Positions 25,125-33,094 of a stretch of 64,000 nt of DNA are shown in pieces. The notes beneath the pieces were generated by a model, which was given only the letters and a program-made list of their open reading frames with translations, had not been told where the DNA came from and made no database searches. The stretch spans positions 82,718 to 146,717 of the forward strand of contig CALJEN010000009.1 in the NCBI GenBank assembly GCA_938073905.1, given 5' to 3'. Made by a program: the position numbers and the translations under genes. The DNA is from an uncultured Sulfolobales archaeon (lineage in GTDB: Archaea; Thermoproteota; Thermoprotei_A; Sulfolobales; NBVN01). Numbering within the stretch: position 1 is the first letter of the stretch; every line of letters begins with the position of its first letter.

Positions 25125-25376
25125 TTGGTGGGAGCGGTCGTCGGGGTCGCTCTGGGAGCGGTCTCGCTGGTGGCCACGTACCAGTCCTCGGACGTTCTCC
25201 ACTACATCACCGCTGTCGCGTACCTCGCCTCCCCCTTCTTCGCGCATCTGCCAGCCTCCAGGTTGTCGGGCACGAAGTGTTCCATCAAGGAGGGGGTGTT
25301 TCTCTACCTCGCCGTCGCGTTCATAGTCTGGATAGCGGCGTTTAACGTGGTGTACGCCGCGCTCAGCAAGCCTTAG
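25125..25376 (+). CDS. small membrane protein, unknown
   Basis: About 83 residues with three hydrophobic helices (VGAVVGVALGAVSLVATY, YITAVAYLASPFFAHL, GVFLYLAVAFIVWIAAFNVV). Not recognised. A CCTTTATAGC TATA box at 25061-25070 predicts a transcript start near 25093, so translation probably begins upstream of the TTG at 25125; the same frame is open through CTG at 25101 (LDCAYSKALVGAV). The start is therefore doubtful. It stands alone between two intergenic stretches. Confidence 0.55.
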   Translation: MVGAVVGVALGAVSLVATYQSSDVLHYITAVAYLASPFFAHLPASRLSGTKCSIKEGVFLYLAVAFIVWIAAFNVVYAALSKP

Positions 25377-25565
25377 GGACTCTCTCAGGTCTTCGAGGCG
25401 GGCGCCTGACAGCGAGCTGCCCGGGGACGCTACGGAGCGAGTCCACTCGGAGCACCGTTCCGCGGAGCGCCGCCGGTATGCCCGATATGTGGCGAAGTGG
25501 GCGGGTCGAGCGGGTGCCCGGAGGGGTGCTTTACCGTTGCTCCCGAGGTCCGCCGGGGCGGAGCG

Positions 25566-25592
25566 CGTAGCTACCGCTCGGCAGCTACGCGA
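25566..25592. other. strong 9-bp inverted repeat
   Basis: CGCGTAGCT and AGCTACGCG face each other around a 9-base loop (ACCGCTCGG region), in the 270-bp gap before the methyltransferase gene. It could be a terminator-like hairpin or an operator; there is no T-run. The remaining gap shows no gene. Confidence 0.45.
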
Positions 25593-25648
25593 CGACGGTG
25601 GGAAAAGCATAAGAGGGATGGGCGCTCGGGGTTTACGGAGCATCCGCG

Positions 25649-26230
25649 GTGCGTGAGAAAGCTCGTTCGAGCTCCTCAGCTCTCGAGGGCTCCTCTCGGA
25701 AGTACGACGCGATAGAGTACTACGACACTATAGTCGAGTCCTATGAGGAGCTCTACGGCAGCGAGCAGCTGGCCAAGTACGCGGCGGCCGTCCGCGTCAG
25801 GCCCGGGGGGAGGGTCCTCGACGTAGGCTGCGGCATCGGCCTCCTCTACGACTACATAGACGAGCGTCTCGGCGTGAAGCCCGAGATCTACGTCGGGCTA
25901 GACGTGAGCTCGGAGTCCCTGAGGAAGCTGAGGCTCAGGCACGGCGCCTCCGGGATCGTCGAGGCGGTGGCCGCCGACTCGGAGCACCCTCCCCTGAGGG
26001 AGAGGCCGGGGTTCACCCACCTCTACGCGTTCACCCTCTACGCCTGCGATTATGGAGACCCCGGACCACTCCTAGAGAGAGTAGGCGCCGACTCTCTGGA
26101 GGAGGCGGTGGTCACAATCATGTGCACCGAGGGAGAGGCCGGCTGTCCCAGCGGCTTCGAGAACTTCGGGCGCGTCGGCAGACTGGAGGTGCTGTGCGTG
26201 CGCAGAAGGAGTGCCGCCGGGGGGATTTGA
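25649..26230 (+). CDS. class I SAM-dependent methyltransferase
   Basis: 193 residues. The SAM site reads GGRVLDVGCGIGLLYDYID (motif I), VGLDVSSESLRKLRLR (acidic residue of motif II) and VEAVAADSEHPPLRE (motif III). Conserved N-terminal YYDTIVESYEELYGSEQ is typical of small-molecule methyltransferases of the UbiE-like type, though the C-terminal half is short. The substrate is unknown. Start is GTG at 25649, with AAAAGCATAAG (25603-25613) as a likely TATA box. The 3' end overlaps the tRNA-Phe gene on the other strand by 19 bp, a convergent overlap of a protein gene with a tRNA. Confidence 0.82.
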   Translation: MREKARSSSSALEGSSRKYDAIEYYDTIVESYEELYGSEQLAKYAAAVRVRPGGRVLDVGCGIGLLYDYIDERLGVKPEIYVGLDVSSESLRKLRLRHGASGIVEAVAADSEHPPLRERPGFTHLYAFTLYACDYGDPGPLLERVGADSLEEAVVTIMCTEGEAGCPSGFENFGRVGRLEVLCVRRRSAAGGI

Positions 26231-26295
26231 ACCCCCGACACCCCGGTCTCCGGGAACCTTCAGCCGGGCGCTCTCCCGGGCTGAGCTACGGCGGC
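26212..26295 (-). tRNA. tRNA-Phe(GAA) with a 10-nt intron
   Basis: Minus strand: acceptor GCCGCCG (26295-26289) pairs with CGGCGGC, D arm AGCTCAGCCCGGGAGAGC, anticodon stem CCCGG, loop CTGAAG, then the apparent intron GTTCCCGGAG, loop base A, CCGGG, variable GTGTC, T arm GGGGGTTCAAATCCCCC, discriminator A. The intron sits at the canonical 37/38 position. CCA is not encoded. TATA GTTTATAAGC at 26325-26334. The 3' end overlaps the methyltransferase gene. Confidence 0.93.
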
Positions 26296-26481
26296 AGGTG
26301 CTCGTCTGTGCACTCGCAGGGAGGCTTATAAACTATGTCCAGGAGAGCAGCCGTCGAGTAGTCGCACTTCGCAAATATCCACTGGAAAAGGCGCTCGTCC
26401 TAGGTTTTCCCGCGTTCGTCGCAGTCTAGAGAATATAAGAGACGACCGTCTAGGAGTAGCAGTACAGACCAGGGTAGTGCG

Positions 26482-27633
26482 GTGGCGGGTAAGCGGGGAA
26501 AGCGGGGGGAGTTCGCAGGGAACGCCGCGAGGCTCGGGCATGAGGGCTGGAGGAGGTTCTTCGAGTCCCACGTCGCCCAGGTGGCGGCTAGGGCCTCCAG
26601 GTTTCTGAGGCTTGTAGAGAGGCTCAGGAGCTCTCCCGAGTCTCCGGAGGCGGTGAAGATCGTCATGGGCGTCATCGGGAGGGACACCGTCGGGCGCAGT
26701 AAGGAGATCCGGGAAGCCTTCAGGAAGCTCATGGGTGTAGAGTGCCTGGGGTGCGGCGAGGCGGTGGAGATGGTGTCCAGAGGGGTGCCCCTCGAGCGCG
26801 CTATCGGCTCCGCGAGGCTGTCCTTCAGGAGGTCGGAGTGGCTGGACTCGCTGACGCTTCTCGAGAGACTCGCTCACGAGTCCCTCAGGAACACCGGCAT
26901 GCTCGAAACGAGCGAGGACGTCCTGAGGAGCTTCTCGGAGAGGGATTACGCGACCCTCGTAGGCGACCCGCTCAAGGTGTTCGGGATGCTCAGGGGTCTC
27001 TACGCTTCCCTGCGCTGGGTCCTGCCTCTCTACAGTCCCCACGCTTTTCTCGTCCAGGCCCTCAGGGGGGTCCCCAGGTTCGCCATCGACAAGCTCGGCT
27101 GGAGGAGCCACGTGGAGGTGGCGGGGAGGTTCGGCCTAGCGCTGGAGGAGAAGCTCCCCTGCGCCGACCCGGACTACTCGGTGGTCTCGCACGCTCCCGG
27201 GTCTACCGGCGACATGGTCTCCTCCATGGTAGACCTGGCCTATAGGCTCCACGAGATTGCTCTGCGCAGCAGCCCGAGGAGGCTGAGGGTCGCCGACGAG
27301 AGGAGGAAGTACCTGAACGAGGCCCTGCTCGCCGTCGCGCCGCTGGCAGAGATGCTCGGCGCCGGAAGGGAGCTCGACGCGGTGTCTAGAACCCTGCTGA
27401 ACGAGGGACGCGTAGCCGGGAGGTACCTCGGCTATAGGCTGGTCGAGGTGAGGATCAAGACTCAGAAGCCTGCCAGGTACGTAACCGTCGGGAGAGCGAG
27501 GATGGGGGTTGAGCTGTTCATGAGGGGTGTGGCTCCCTACCTAGTCCTCGGGCTCGGGAGGATGGGGGGCTTCGAAGAGAGGGGCGGGGTGGAAGTTATT
27601 TTCAACCTATCGGTCTATGCGGGGGTCGGGTAG
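26482..27633 (+). CDS. unknown protein coupled to a Cas4-like nuclease
   Basis: 383 residues, not recognised. Mostly helical, basic at the N-terminus (AGKRGKRGEFAGNAARLGHEG), with one CLGCGEAVEM cysteine pair near residue 93 and a C-terminal beta-rich end (VEVRIKTQKPARYVTVGRAR, VEVIFNLSVYAGVG). No membrane segment or signal. The GTG at 26482 follows a GAATATAAGA TATA box at about 26432-26441. The Cas4-like gene begins 2 bp after its stop, so both are surely one operon, which suggests a role in DNA processing. There is no CRISPR array or other cas gene in this window. Confidence 0.65.
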   Translation: MAGKRGKRGEFAGNAARLGHEGWRRFFESHVAQVAARASRFLRLVERLRSSPESPEAVKIVMGVIGRDTVGRSKEIREAFRKLMGVECLGCGEAVEMVSRGVPLERAIGSARLSFRRSEWLDSLTLLERLAHESLRNTGMLETSEDVLRSFSERDYATLVGDPLKVFGMLRGLYASLRWVLPLYSPHAFLVQALRGVPRFAIDKLGWRSHVEVAGRFGLALEEKLPCADPDYSVVSHAPGSTGDMVSSMVDLAYRLHEIALRSSPRRLRVADERRKYLNEALLAVAPLAEMLGAGRELDAVSRTLLNEGRVAGRYLGYRLVEVRIKTQKPARYVTVGRARMGVELFMRGVAPYLVLGLGRMGGFEERGGVEVIFNLSVYAGVG

Positions 27634-27635
27634 GG

Positions 27636-28271
27636 GTGGCGTCCTCGGTTCGCGGCCCGCCAGACCTCGTCAGCCTCATCTACTCCTACGCCAAGGCCGA
27701 GAGGGAGAAGCACAAGAGGGAGAAGGGAGTCGCGTGGGTCACAGACCTCGTCAGGTGCCCTCTGAAGAGGCTCTACGAGGAGCTCTACCCCGAGCTCTCC
27801 CTGCAGGAGATGTTCAAGCCCAGTCTGGTAACCGGGACGCTGGTCCACCTCGGCCTCGAGGGCATCTTGAAGAAGATGGCCCAGGAGTTCGAGGTCGAGG
27901 TCGAGACCGAGTGGTCTAAGGACGTGATGCTCGGCGACGGGTCGACGGCTACGGTCAAGGGTAGGCTCGACGTGCTCCTCAGCAGGGGACACGAGAGGAT
28001 AGCCGTCGAGATAAAGAGCTCGCGCTCTGACAGGGGCATACCGCAGAGGCACCACGTAGACCAGGCCAGGGCCTACAACTGGCTGGCCGACCTCAGCGGA
28101 ACCCTGCTGCTCTACGTAACTCCGAGGAGGATCGCGCAGTTCTACGTCGAGGATAGAATGGACTCCACCGAGGTGGTCGAGAGGATAACCTCTAGGAGAG
28201 CCCCTAGGTACGGCTGGGAGTGCGCCTACTGCGCGTACTCCGTACTATGTCCGAGCAAGGTCGAGGTATAG
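27636..28271 (+). CDS. Cas4/RecB-like PD-(D/E)XK Fe-S nuclease
   Basis: 211 residues. N-terminal cysteine in VTDLVRCPLKRLYEEL, the conserved TGTLVHLGLEG histidine, nuclease residues GRLDVLL ... IAVEIKSS (D and ExK), QARAYNWLADLSG (QxxxY helix), and the three C-terminal cysteines in CAYCAYSVLCP that complete a 4Fe-4S cluster. These are the Cas4/Dna2/AddB-type signatures, and the length fits Cas4. Cas4 proteins cut single-stranded DNA ends during CRISPR adaptation, but many archaeal ones lie outside cas loci and likely serve repair. Here the only partner is the unknown upstream protein. Confidence 0.88.
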   Translation: MASSVRGPPDLVSLIYSYAKAEREKHKREKGVAWVTDLVRCPLKRLYEELYPELSLQEMFKPSLVTGTLVHLGLEGILKKMAQEFEVEVETEWSKDVMLGDGSTATVKGRLDVLLSRGHERIAVEIKSSRSDRGIPQRHHVDQARAYNWLADLSGTLLLYVTPRRIAQFYVEDRMDSTEVVERITSRRAPRYGWECAYCAYSVLCPSKVEV

Positions 28272-28337
28272 ACCGTTCTCGGCGCACCTCTGGCCTAGGA
28301 GTTGGTAGCTTAAAAGCTCTCGAGAAAACCAAAACAG

Positions 28338-28820
28338 GTGCTTGAAGTGTCCCAGAAAGCCGAGAAGAGCGTTTCCAAGGAGTTGAAGATACTGACGAGA
28401 CCCGTCGTCACGATCGATGCTGCGATAAGGGATGACAAAAAGATGAGCATCCTGGCGGTTGTCAACGGCCTGAACGAGGTCAGCGAGAGGGGCCTCGTCA
28501 GCTGCCTCTACATTCTGAAAACCGAGAAGGGGAAGGACGTGGGGTACCCGTTCCAAGTGGTCGGCAAGGTGGTGAACAGCAGGGAGCTGCTCGAGGACGT
28601 GAGGATCCTCCTCTACCTGGGCCTCCTAGAGGTCACCGGGGGGAGGAAGCTGCGCCTCACGTCGATGGGCAAGGAGGTTCTGGAGAAGCTGGGCTCGGAG
28701 TGGGGGGAGAAGCTGGAGGAGCTCTCGAAGGCCGTCGAGGAGGTGAAGCAGAGGGTCCTCTCCGAGGAGAGCCTGTTCAGCATGATGTCCTCCGCGGAGA
28801 GGAGGCGTAGGCGCAGGTAG
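28338..28820 (+). CDS. winged-helix-like DNA-binding protein, unknown
   Basis: 160 residues (157 if the second GTG at 28347 is used). Residues 30-120 look like a winged helix (DDKKMSILAVVNGLNEVSERGLVSCLYI ... LEDVRILLYLGLLEVTGGRKLRLTSMGKEVLEKLG), followed by a coiled helix and a very basic RRRRRR tail. Probably a transcription factor or chromatin protein; no named family was identified. GCTTAAAAGC at 28307-28316 is a TATA box 25-30 bp before the start, so the mRNA is likely leaderless. It precedes the L21e operon but a separate promoter lies between. Confidence 0.65.
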   Translation: MLEVSQKAEKSVSKELKILTRPVVTIDAAIRDDKKMSILAVVNGLNEVSERGLVSCLYILKTEKGKDVGYPFQVVGKVVNSRELLEDVRILLYLGLLEVTGGRKLRLTSMGKEVLEKLGSEWGEKLEELSKAVEEVKQRVLSEESLFSMMSSAERRRRRR

Positions 28821-28875
28821 CGGTATGAAGGATATTTAAGTTTGCTGCGATAAAGCGTGTCCAGGTGATGCTGAG

Positions 28876-29181
28876 GTGGTGAAGGCGTCTCAGGGGCTAA
28901 GGCACAGGACCAGGAGGCTCTTCAGGAAGAGCGTCAGGGAGAGGGGCGCGATACCCAGGCTGAGCCTGGTCATGCACGAGTACAAGGTGGGGGACAAGGT
29001 CCACATAGTGCCGAACCCCGCGGTTCACGACGCGCTCCCCCACAGGAGGTTCGTGGGCAAGACCGGGACGGTGATAGGGAGGAGGGGCAGGGCTTACCTA
29101 GTGGAGGTGCTCCTGGGGGAGAAGAGGAAGGTGCTGATAACGGTTCCCGAGCACCTGAGACCCGCTCAGGGAAGCGGCTAG
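28876..29181 (+). CDS. rpl21e: ribosomal protein eL21 (L21e)
   Basis: 101 residues with the family landmarks SQGLRHRTRRLFRKSVRERG, the beta segment YKVGDKVHIVPNPAVHDALPHRRFVGKTGTV and the conserved LLGEKRKVLITVPEHLRP. A 50S protein. GATATTTAAG at 28829-28838 is its TATA box. rpoF follows after 11 bp and DUF655 after that, an arrangement conserved in many archaea, linking ribosome, RNA polymerase and RNA-modification genes. Start at GTG 28876, which reads MVKASQG. Confidence 0.95.
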   Translation: MVKASQGLRHRTRRLFRKSVRERGAIPRLSLVMHEYKVGDKVHIVPNPAVHDALPHRRFVGKTGTVIGRRGRAYLVEVLLGEKRKVLITVPEHLRPAQGSG

Positions 29182-29192
29182 AGGAGGAGGCT

Positions 29193-29519
29193 ATGAAGAT
29201 TCTCGAGGTAAAGAACATACCTCTAGCCCTAGTGCTCAAGAAGCTTTCGGAGTGCGAGAAGAAGGGGCTCGTAGTGAAGGGACTGGCCAGGAGGACTATG
29301 GAGCTAGCGGAGGCCCTGAAGAAGTGCGACGACCCGGAGGCCCTCTACGAGGAGCTCGTGAAGCTGGGGCTCAGCGACCTGACGGCGTCGATGGTCGTGG
29401 ACATAGCACCGAGGGATCGCGACGAGGTGAGGATGCTGCTGAGCTTCGAGCCCAAGGACGTGAGCGACGAGGTGGTCTCCAGGATAATCGACCTGGTGTC
29501 CAGCCACTGCCGCAGGTAG
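29193..29519 (+). CDS. rpoF: DNA-directed RNA polymerase subunit Rpo4 (RpoF/Rpb4)
   Basis: 108 residues. Recognised from the helical HRDC-like Rpb4 pattern (NIPLALVLKKLSE, ARRTMELAEALKKCDDPEAL, LTASMVVDIAPRDRDEVRMLL, VVSRIIDLV) and from its position between L21e and DUF655. Rpo4 forms the stalk of archaeal RNA polymerase with Rpo7 and aids promoter opening. ATG at 29193 is preceded by a GGAGGAGG Shine-Dalgarno-like run, as expected for an internal operon gene. Confidence 0.93.
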   Translation: MKILEVKNIPLALVLKKLSECEKKGLVVKGLARRTMELAEALKKCDDPEALYEELVKLGLSDLTASMVVDIAPRDRDEVRMLLSFEPKDVSDEVVSRIIDLVSSHCRR

Positions 29520-29531
29520 CCAAGTGATACC

Positions 29532-30191
29532 ATGGGCTTTCGAGCGAAGGACTACTGGCTCAGGCTCGTCAGCAGAGAGGAGTACGCGATAGTCCTAGAC
29601 TTCATGCCCAGAGGCAACCCTACAGACCCTCACCACCAGTCTCACAGAGAGCGCCCCATAGCCCAGGGGGTTGGCTGCTCCTACTTCACGCTAATCGAGT
29701 TCCACCCGAGGCCGGGGGTCAGCCTCTCCATCGACGAGAGGGTCTACATAGGCTTCTCGAGGCGCGAGCTCAGGGACAAGGTGGCCTTCGTGTGGGGAGA
29801 GCCGGTGAGCTACGACGACCTGACAGCCATAGCCAAGTCCAACCTGCCCTCCGCCGTCCAGAAGCTCGTCACGGAGCTGGAGCCGGCGTTCACGAAGTTC
29901 TTCAACACCGCTCCGCCGCTGACCATAAAGCTCCACACACTCGAGCTGATACCGGGGGTTGGCAAGAAGACTCTCTGGACAATGCTCGAGGAGAGGGCCC
30001 GCGAGGAGTTCAAGGACTACAACGACGTGAGGAACAGGGTCAAGGGATTCGACCCGGTGAGGGCACTGACCGAGAGGGTTATGAGCGAGCTCAGGGGTGC
30101 CGAGAGGTACTACCTCTTCGTCCACCCCCCTAAGGGGGCCGCCACGGCCGTCTACCTGGACTACCTAAGCAAGCTCTACGGCACGGGATAG
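29532..30191 (+). CDS. DUF655 family nucleic-acid-binding protein
   Basis: 219 residues. The N-terminal half has an OB-like beta pattern (EEYAIVLDFMPRGNP, GCSYFTLIEFHPRPGVSL, RVYIGFSRRELRDKVAFV) and the middle carries a helix-hairpin-helix segment LHTLELIPGVGKKTLWTML. This is the DUF655 protein that normally follows rpoF in archaea and usually precedes ksgA. It is presumed to bind RNA or DNA. ATG at 29532 is 12 bp after rpoF. In this genome a TrmJ-like gene, not ksgA, comes next. Confidence 0.9.
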   Translation: MGFRAKDYWLRLVSREEYAIVLDFMPRGNPTDPHHQSHRERPIAQGVGCSYFTLIEFHPRPGVSLSIDERVYIGFSRRELRDKVAFVWGEPVSYDDLTAIAKSNLPSAVQKLVTELEPAFTKFFNTAPPLTIKLHTLELIPGVGKKTLWTMLEERAREEFKDYNDVRNRVKGFDPVRALTERVMSELRGAERYYLFVHPPKGAATAVYLDYLSKLYGTG

Positions 30192-30210
30192 CCGGGGGCG
30201 CCGATCGGGC

Positions 30211-30930
30211 TTGAAAGTAAGGCTCGTCCTGGTGGAGCCCGAGGGCAAGGTAAACTTCGGTCAAATCCTCAGGCTTTGCAGGAACTTCGGCGTGGACGAC
30301 ATCTGCGCGGTCAACCCGAGGTTCGACGTAAGGGACGAGGAGGTGATCAGGTTCGCGGCCGGTGGCGCGAGCCTGGTCGACAGGGTCAGGGTGACCAGCA
30401 GCCTGGCCGAGTGCCTCGAGGGCACGGACTTCTCCGTCTGCACCACGTCTATAGCCGGGGCACCGGACGACCCTCTGAGGCAAGCGGTAGCACCGCGTGC
30501 GATACCCCTGCTGCTCCCGCGGGGCTCGAGGGTGGCCCTGGTCTTCGGGCGCGAGAGCGTCGGGCTGACGAGGTCCGAGCTGACCCTGTGTTCCCTGGTT
30601 TCGACCCTGGTGACTCCGTCGGACTACAACGTGCTCAACCTCTCCCACGCAGTCGCCCTGTATCTGTACGAACTGCTCGGGCGCGGCTTCGAGGAGGTGG
30701 TCGTCGGGGAGAGGTGTCCCGGGGACTACGTGGGGATACTCTCCAAGTACCTGGAGAAGCTGGGGACAGCTTACGAGTTCAACGAGTACGAGATCGCGGC
30801 TCTTAGGCGCATCGTAAGCAAGGCTCTGCTGACCAAGGCCGAGTGCCGAGTCCTATACAGGTTCCTGAAGGCGTCTCTAGCCGCGCACAAGCTCCTCCGA
30901 AAGGAAGATCTTCCGGAGCCTACGGAGTAG
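30211..30930 (+). CDS. trmJ: TrmJ-like tRNA 2'-O-methyltransferase (SPOUT)
   Basis: 239 residues. SPOUT knot motifs: LVEPEGKVNFGQILRLCRNFGVDDICAVNPR at the start, VALVFGRESVGLTRSEL and YNVLNLSHAVALYLYEL. In archaea TrmJ methylates position 32 in the anticodon loop (C32), and the C-terminal helical extension here (residues 170-239) matches that group. The TTG start at 30211 is chosen because the family begins directly KVRLVLVEP. It lies 19 bp behind DUF655 in the same operon, at the place often held by ksgA. Confidence 0.87.
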   Translation: MKVRLVLVEPEGKVNFGQILRLCRNFGVDDICAVNPRFDVRDEEVIRFAAGGASLVDRVRVTSSLAECLEGTDFSVCTTSIAGAPDDPLRQAVAPRAIPLLLPRGSRVALVFGRESVGLTRSELTLCSLVSTLVTPSDYNVLNLSHAVALYLYELLGRGFEEVVVGERCPGDYVGILSKYLEKLGTAYEFNEYEIAALRRIVSKALLTKAECRVLYRFLKASLAAHKLLRKEDLPEPTE

Positions 30931-31014
30931 GCGCTCGGTAGTCGAGCTGTCCGAGGAGCGCGCTCCCGTAGAAGGGGGCGAGCTCTAGAATCGGCACCCG
31001 TCAAAGGGGTATCA

Positions 31015-31965
31015 CTAGGACCCGGGACCAGGCCCCAGCACGATATCGACTATGCTGCTGATCACCTCGCCTAGAGGCTTCTTGCCTACGGTTATCGAGG
31101 AGGCCTCGGCGTGACCCCCGTAGACCCCCTTGAGGGAGTCAGCTATGGCCTGGGAGAGCTCTAGGGCGTTCCTCTCCACGGATCTTACGGTTACGACTAT
31201 CTTGTCCCGCTCCTCCCTTACCAGTATAACGCTCTTCCTGTACGCTTTGGAGAGCTCGGTGGCCGCAACACCTATGAGCCCAGCGAAGGCCCTCGAGAGC
31301 GGCAGGCTCAGGAACGTCACCTTGACCCCCCCGGCGTCCAGGGAGTCCTCGGAAAGTATTCTCAGCAGGTTCCCGAGGAGGGACTTCGCTCTCCTAGCCC
31401 TAGCCTTGACGTGGGGGTCTTGGGAGGGGTTCTTGGACTTCATCATCAGGTCGATGAGGTACTTCATGAACTCCAGATCTCCCGGGTTCAGGGCCACCGA
31501 CATCCTGATCGAGTCGACCAGGCTCAGCACGGACGCGTCGATACCGCCGTGGGGCGGCCTCCCCTCGCAGATGTCCGCCGCCTCCACGAGGGCGTCCTCG
31601 TAGGGGTTCAGGGGTGTTCCCATGAGCTGGGCGAGCAGCCTGGGAGTGGAGCTAGCCTTCGAGTACACCACCCTGATCTTCGGATTGAGCTTATGTATCA
31701 GAGCCTCGGACGTCGCGTGGTGGTCTAGGAGCACGATCCTCTTGTACCTGCCGCTGGCCACCTCGAGAGCTTCTGCGAGCTTATCGCTCAGAGCTATATC
31801 GAGGATCACCAGCTCGTCCCCGCCAGTCGCTACTCTCCTGATATCCGCGTGGGCCCTCCAGGGGTGCGTGACCGCGAGGTTCAGACCACTCGGGTAGAGG
31901 TCGCGCAGGTACTTCTTTATGTAGAGGTAGGCGGCTATAACGCCGTCGCAGTCTCCGTGGAACAC
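31015..31965 (-). CDS. DHH-family phosphoesterase (single-strand nuclease or oligonucleotidase-like)
   Basis: 316 residues with an intact active site: HGDCDGVIAAYL (HxDxDG), ILDIA, LLDHHAT (the DHH motif) and in the C-terminal DHHA1 domain VYGGHAEASS. Likely roles are RecJ-like exonuclease or nanoRNA/cyclic dinucleotide phosphodiesterase. The first ordinary start is GTG at 31965, immediately before FHGDCDG. The family needs a few residues of beta strand before that (here LGVSVV in the upstream open frame), so initiation may be at a CTG further up. A GCTTATCAAC box at 32017-32026 would start the RNA near 31995, consistent with such an upstream start. Confidence 0.88.
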   Translation of the reverse strand: MFHGDCDGVIAAYLYIKKYLRDLYPSGLNLAVTHPWRAHADIRRVATGGDELVILDIALSDKLAEALEVASGRYKRIVLLDHHATSEALIHKLNPKIRVVYSKASSTPRLLAQLMGTPLNPYEDALVEAADICEGRPPHGGIDASVLSLVDSIRMSVALNPGDLEFMKYLIDLMMKSKNPSQDPHVKARARRAKSLLGNLLRILSEDSLDAGGVKVTFLSLPLSRAFAGLIGVAATELSKAYRKSVILVREERDKIVVTVRSVERNALELSQAIADSLKGVYGGHAEASSITVGKKPLGEVISSIVDIVLGPGPGS

Positions 31966-32152
31966 TACCGAGACGCCCAGGGTCCACCACCTCGCCAGTC
32001 TGAGGACTTGTCTCTAGACCGTTGATAAGCTCTCTTCGGAGCCCGAGCGCGTGCCCTCCCATCCTTTGCCGAGGGCTCGGCCAGCGACCCTCGGGAGCCG
32101 TCGAGGGAAGCGCGCATCTAAAGACTTATTAGACCCCCCTACAAGTCAGCAG

Positions 32153-32225
32153 GGGCCCGTCGTCTAGCGGCTAGGACGCCGCCCTGACGCGGCGGAGGTC
32201 CGGGGTTCGAATCCCCGCGGGCCCA
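32153..32225 (+). tRNA. tRNA-Val(GAC)
   Basis: Intronless. Acceptor GGGCCCG pairs with CGGGCCC, D arm GTCTAGCGGCTAGGAC, anticodon arm GCCGC-CCTGACG-type loop with GAC, T arm CGGGGTTCGAATCCCCG, discriminator A. CCA is not encoded. A CTTATTAG TATA box lies at about 32125-32132. Confidence 0.96.
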
Positions 32226-32362
32226 CTCAACAAGCGAGCCCGGCAGAAGCGCCGGCCGAGCCTCTCCACGTAAGAGCTGGGGTACTCCAGGAGCTCGCTA
32301 AAAATACGATGGAGTCCGTCTCTCCTGTTCGGCCCGCTGACCCCTGGGGCCTAAGACCCTCG

Positions 32363-32896
32363 CTAGAGGCGCTCTAGCCCGGCCTTCGAGAGCAGGTTCC
32401 TGAAGATGGTCTCGTGCTCGGCCTCGTCCTTTATTATGTCCTCTATTATCTCCTCCGTCACGGGATCCTTCCCGAACACGTAGCTGAAGATCTCCCTGTA
32501 GTGCTCCAGAGCGCAGCGCTCGGCCTTGACGCTGGCCGCTAGGAACCCGTCGACGTCGTGAGGGTCGCTCGGCAGCTCCGTCTGCCTGCACCTCGACAGC
32601 TGCCACAGGTCTCTGAAGTCGGGGGGATCTACGTCGAAGTCCTGGAGCCTGTCGGCCAGCTTCTTGGCGTGGTCGTCGAGCTCGTCGTCGGCTATCTCCT
32701 TGAACACGTCCTCGAGCTCCGTCGACGCGTGTCCCCTGATGGCGTAAGCGCTCAGGTAGTACTGGTACCAGGCCAGAACCTCGTCAGCGAAAGCCGACAG
32801 CAGCATGTCGACGAGCTTGCCCACATCAATGCCCCTGATCTCCGGCCTCTCCGGATACTCCTTCGGTTTATACTCGTACTTCCTGGGCTCGCTCAA
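32363..32896 (-). CDS. Dps-like ferritin / thioferritin
   Basis: 177 residues, a four-helix-bundle ferritin-like protein. Ligand helices: LSAFADEVLAWYQYYLSAYA, ELEDVFKEIADDELDDHAKKLADRL, ASVKAERCALEHYREIF and DIIKDEAEHETIFRNLLSKAG, giving the E...ExxH...E...ExxH set. Two cysteines (LSRCRQTELP and AERCALEHY) lie where archaeal DPSL proteins, the thioferritins, carry a redox thiol pair. Such proteins form 12-mers that oxidise iron with peroxide and protect DNA. The TTG start at 32896 is backed by a TATTTAATCC box at 32927-32936. Convergent neighbour is tRNA-Val. Confidence 0.85.
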   Translation of the reverse strand: MSEPRKYEYKPKEYPERPEIRGIDVGKLVDMLLSAFADEVLAWYQYYLSAYAIRGHASTELEDVFKEIADDELDDHAKKLADRLQDFDVDPPDFRDLWQLSRCRQTELPSDPHDVDGFLAASVKAERCALEHYREIFSYVFGKDPVTEEIIEDIIKDEAEHETIFRNLLSKAGLERL

Positions 32897-33033
32897 ATTT
32901 CCACCGATCTCTTTACGCGGTGCAGGATTAAATATTTTGTCCGAACGAGGAGTGAGGACCCTTCGCTGCGATGCAATAGACGCGGAGCTCGGTTAGAGCT
33001 GGGGAGGTCTCGTGGAGAGCACCGCTGTCGCTT

Positions 33034-33060
33034 AGCTATTTAGGAACTGCTGTTATACCC
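33034..33060 (+). repeat. dispersed 27-bp repeat, copy 2
   Basis: Matches 2890-2916 at 24 of 27 bases. Located 35 bp before lysS; its TTATACC part is a possible TATA box for lysS. Confidence 0.7.
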
Positions 33061-33094
33061 TAGGTAGCCAGACTCTTGGTGCGAGAACCTAGAG

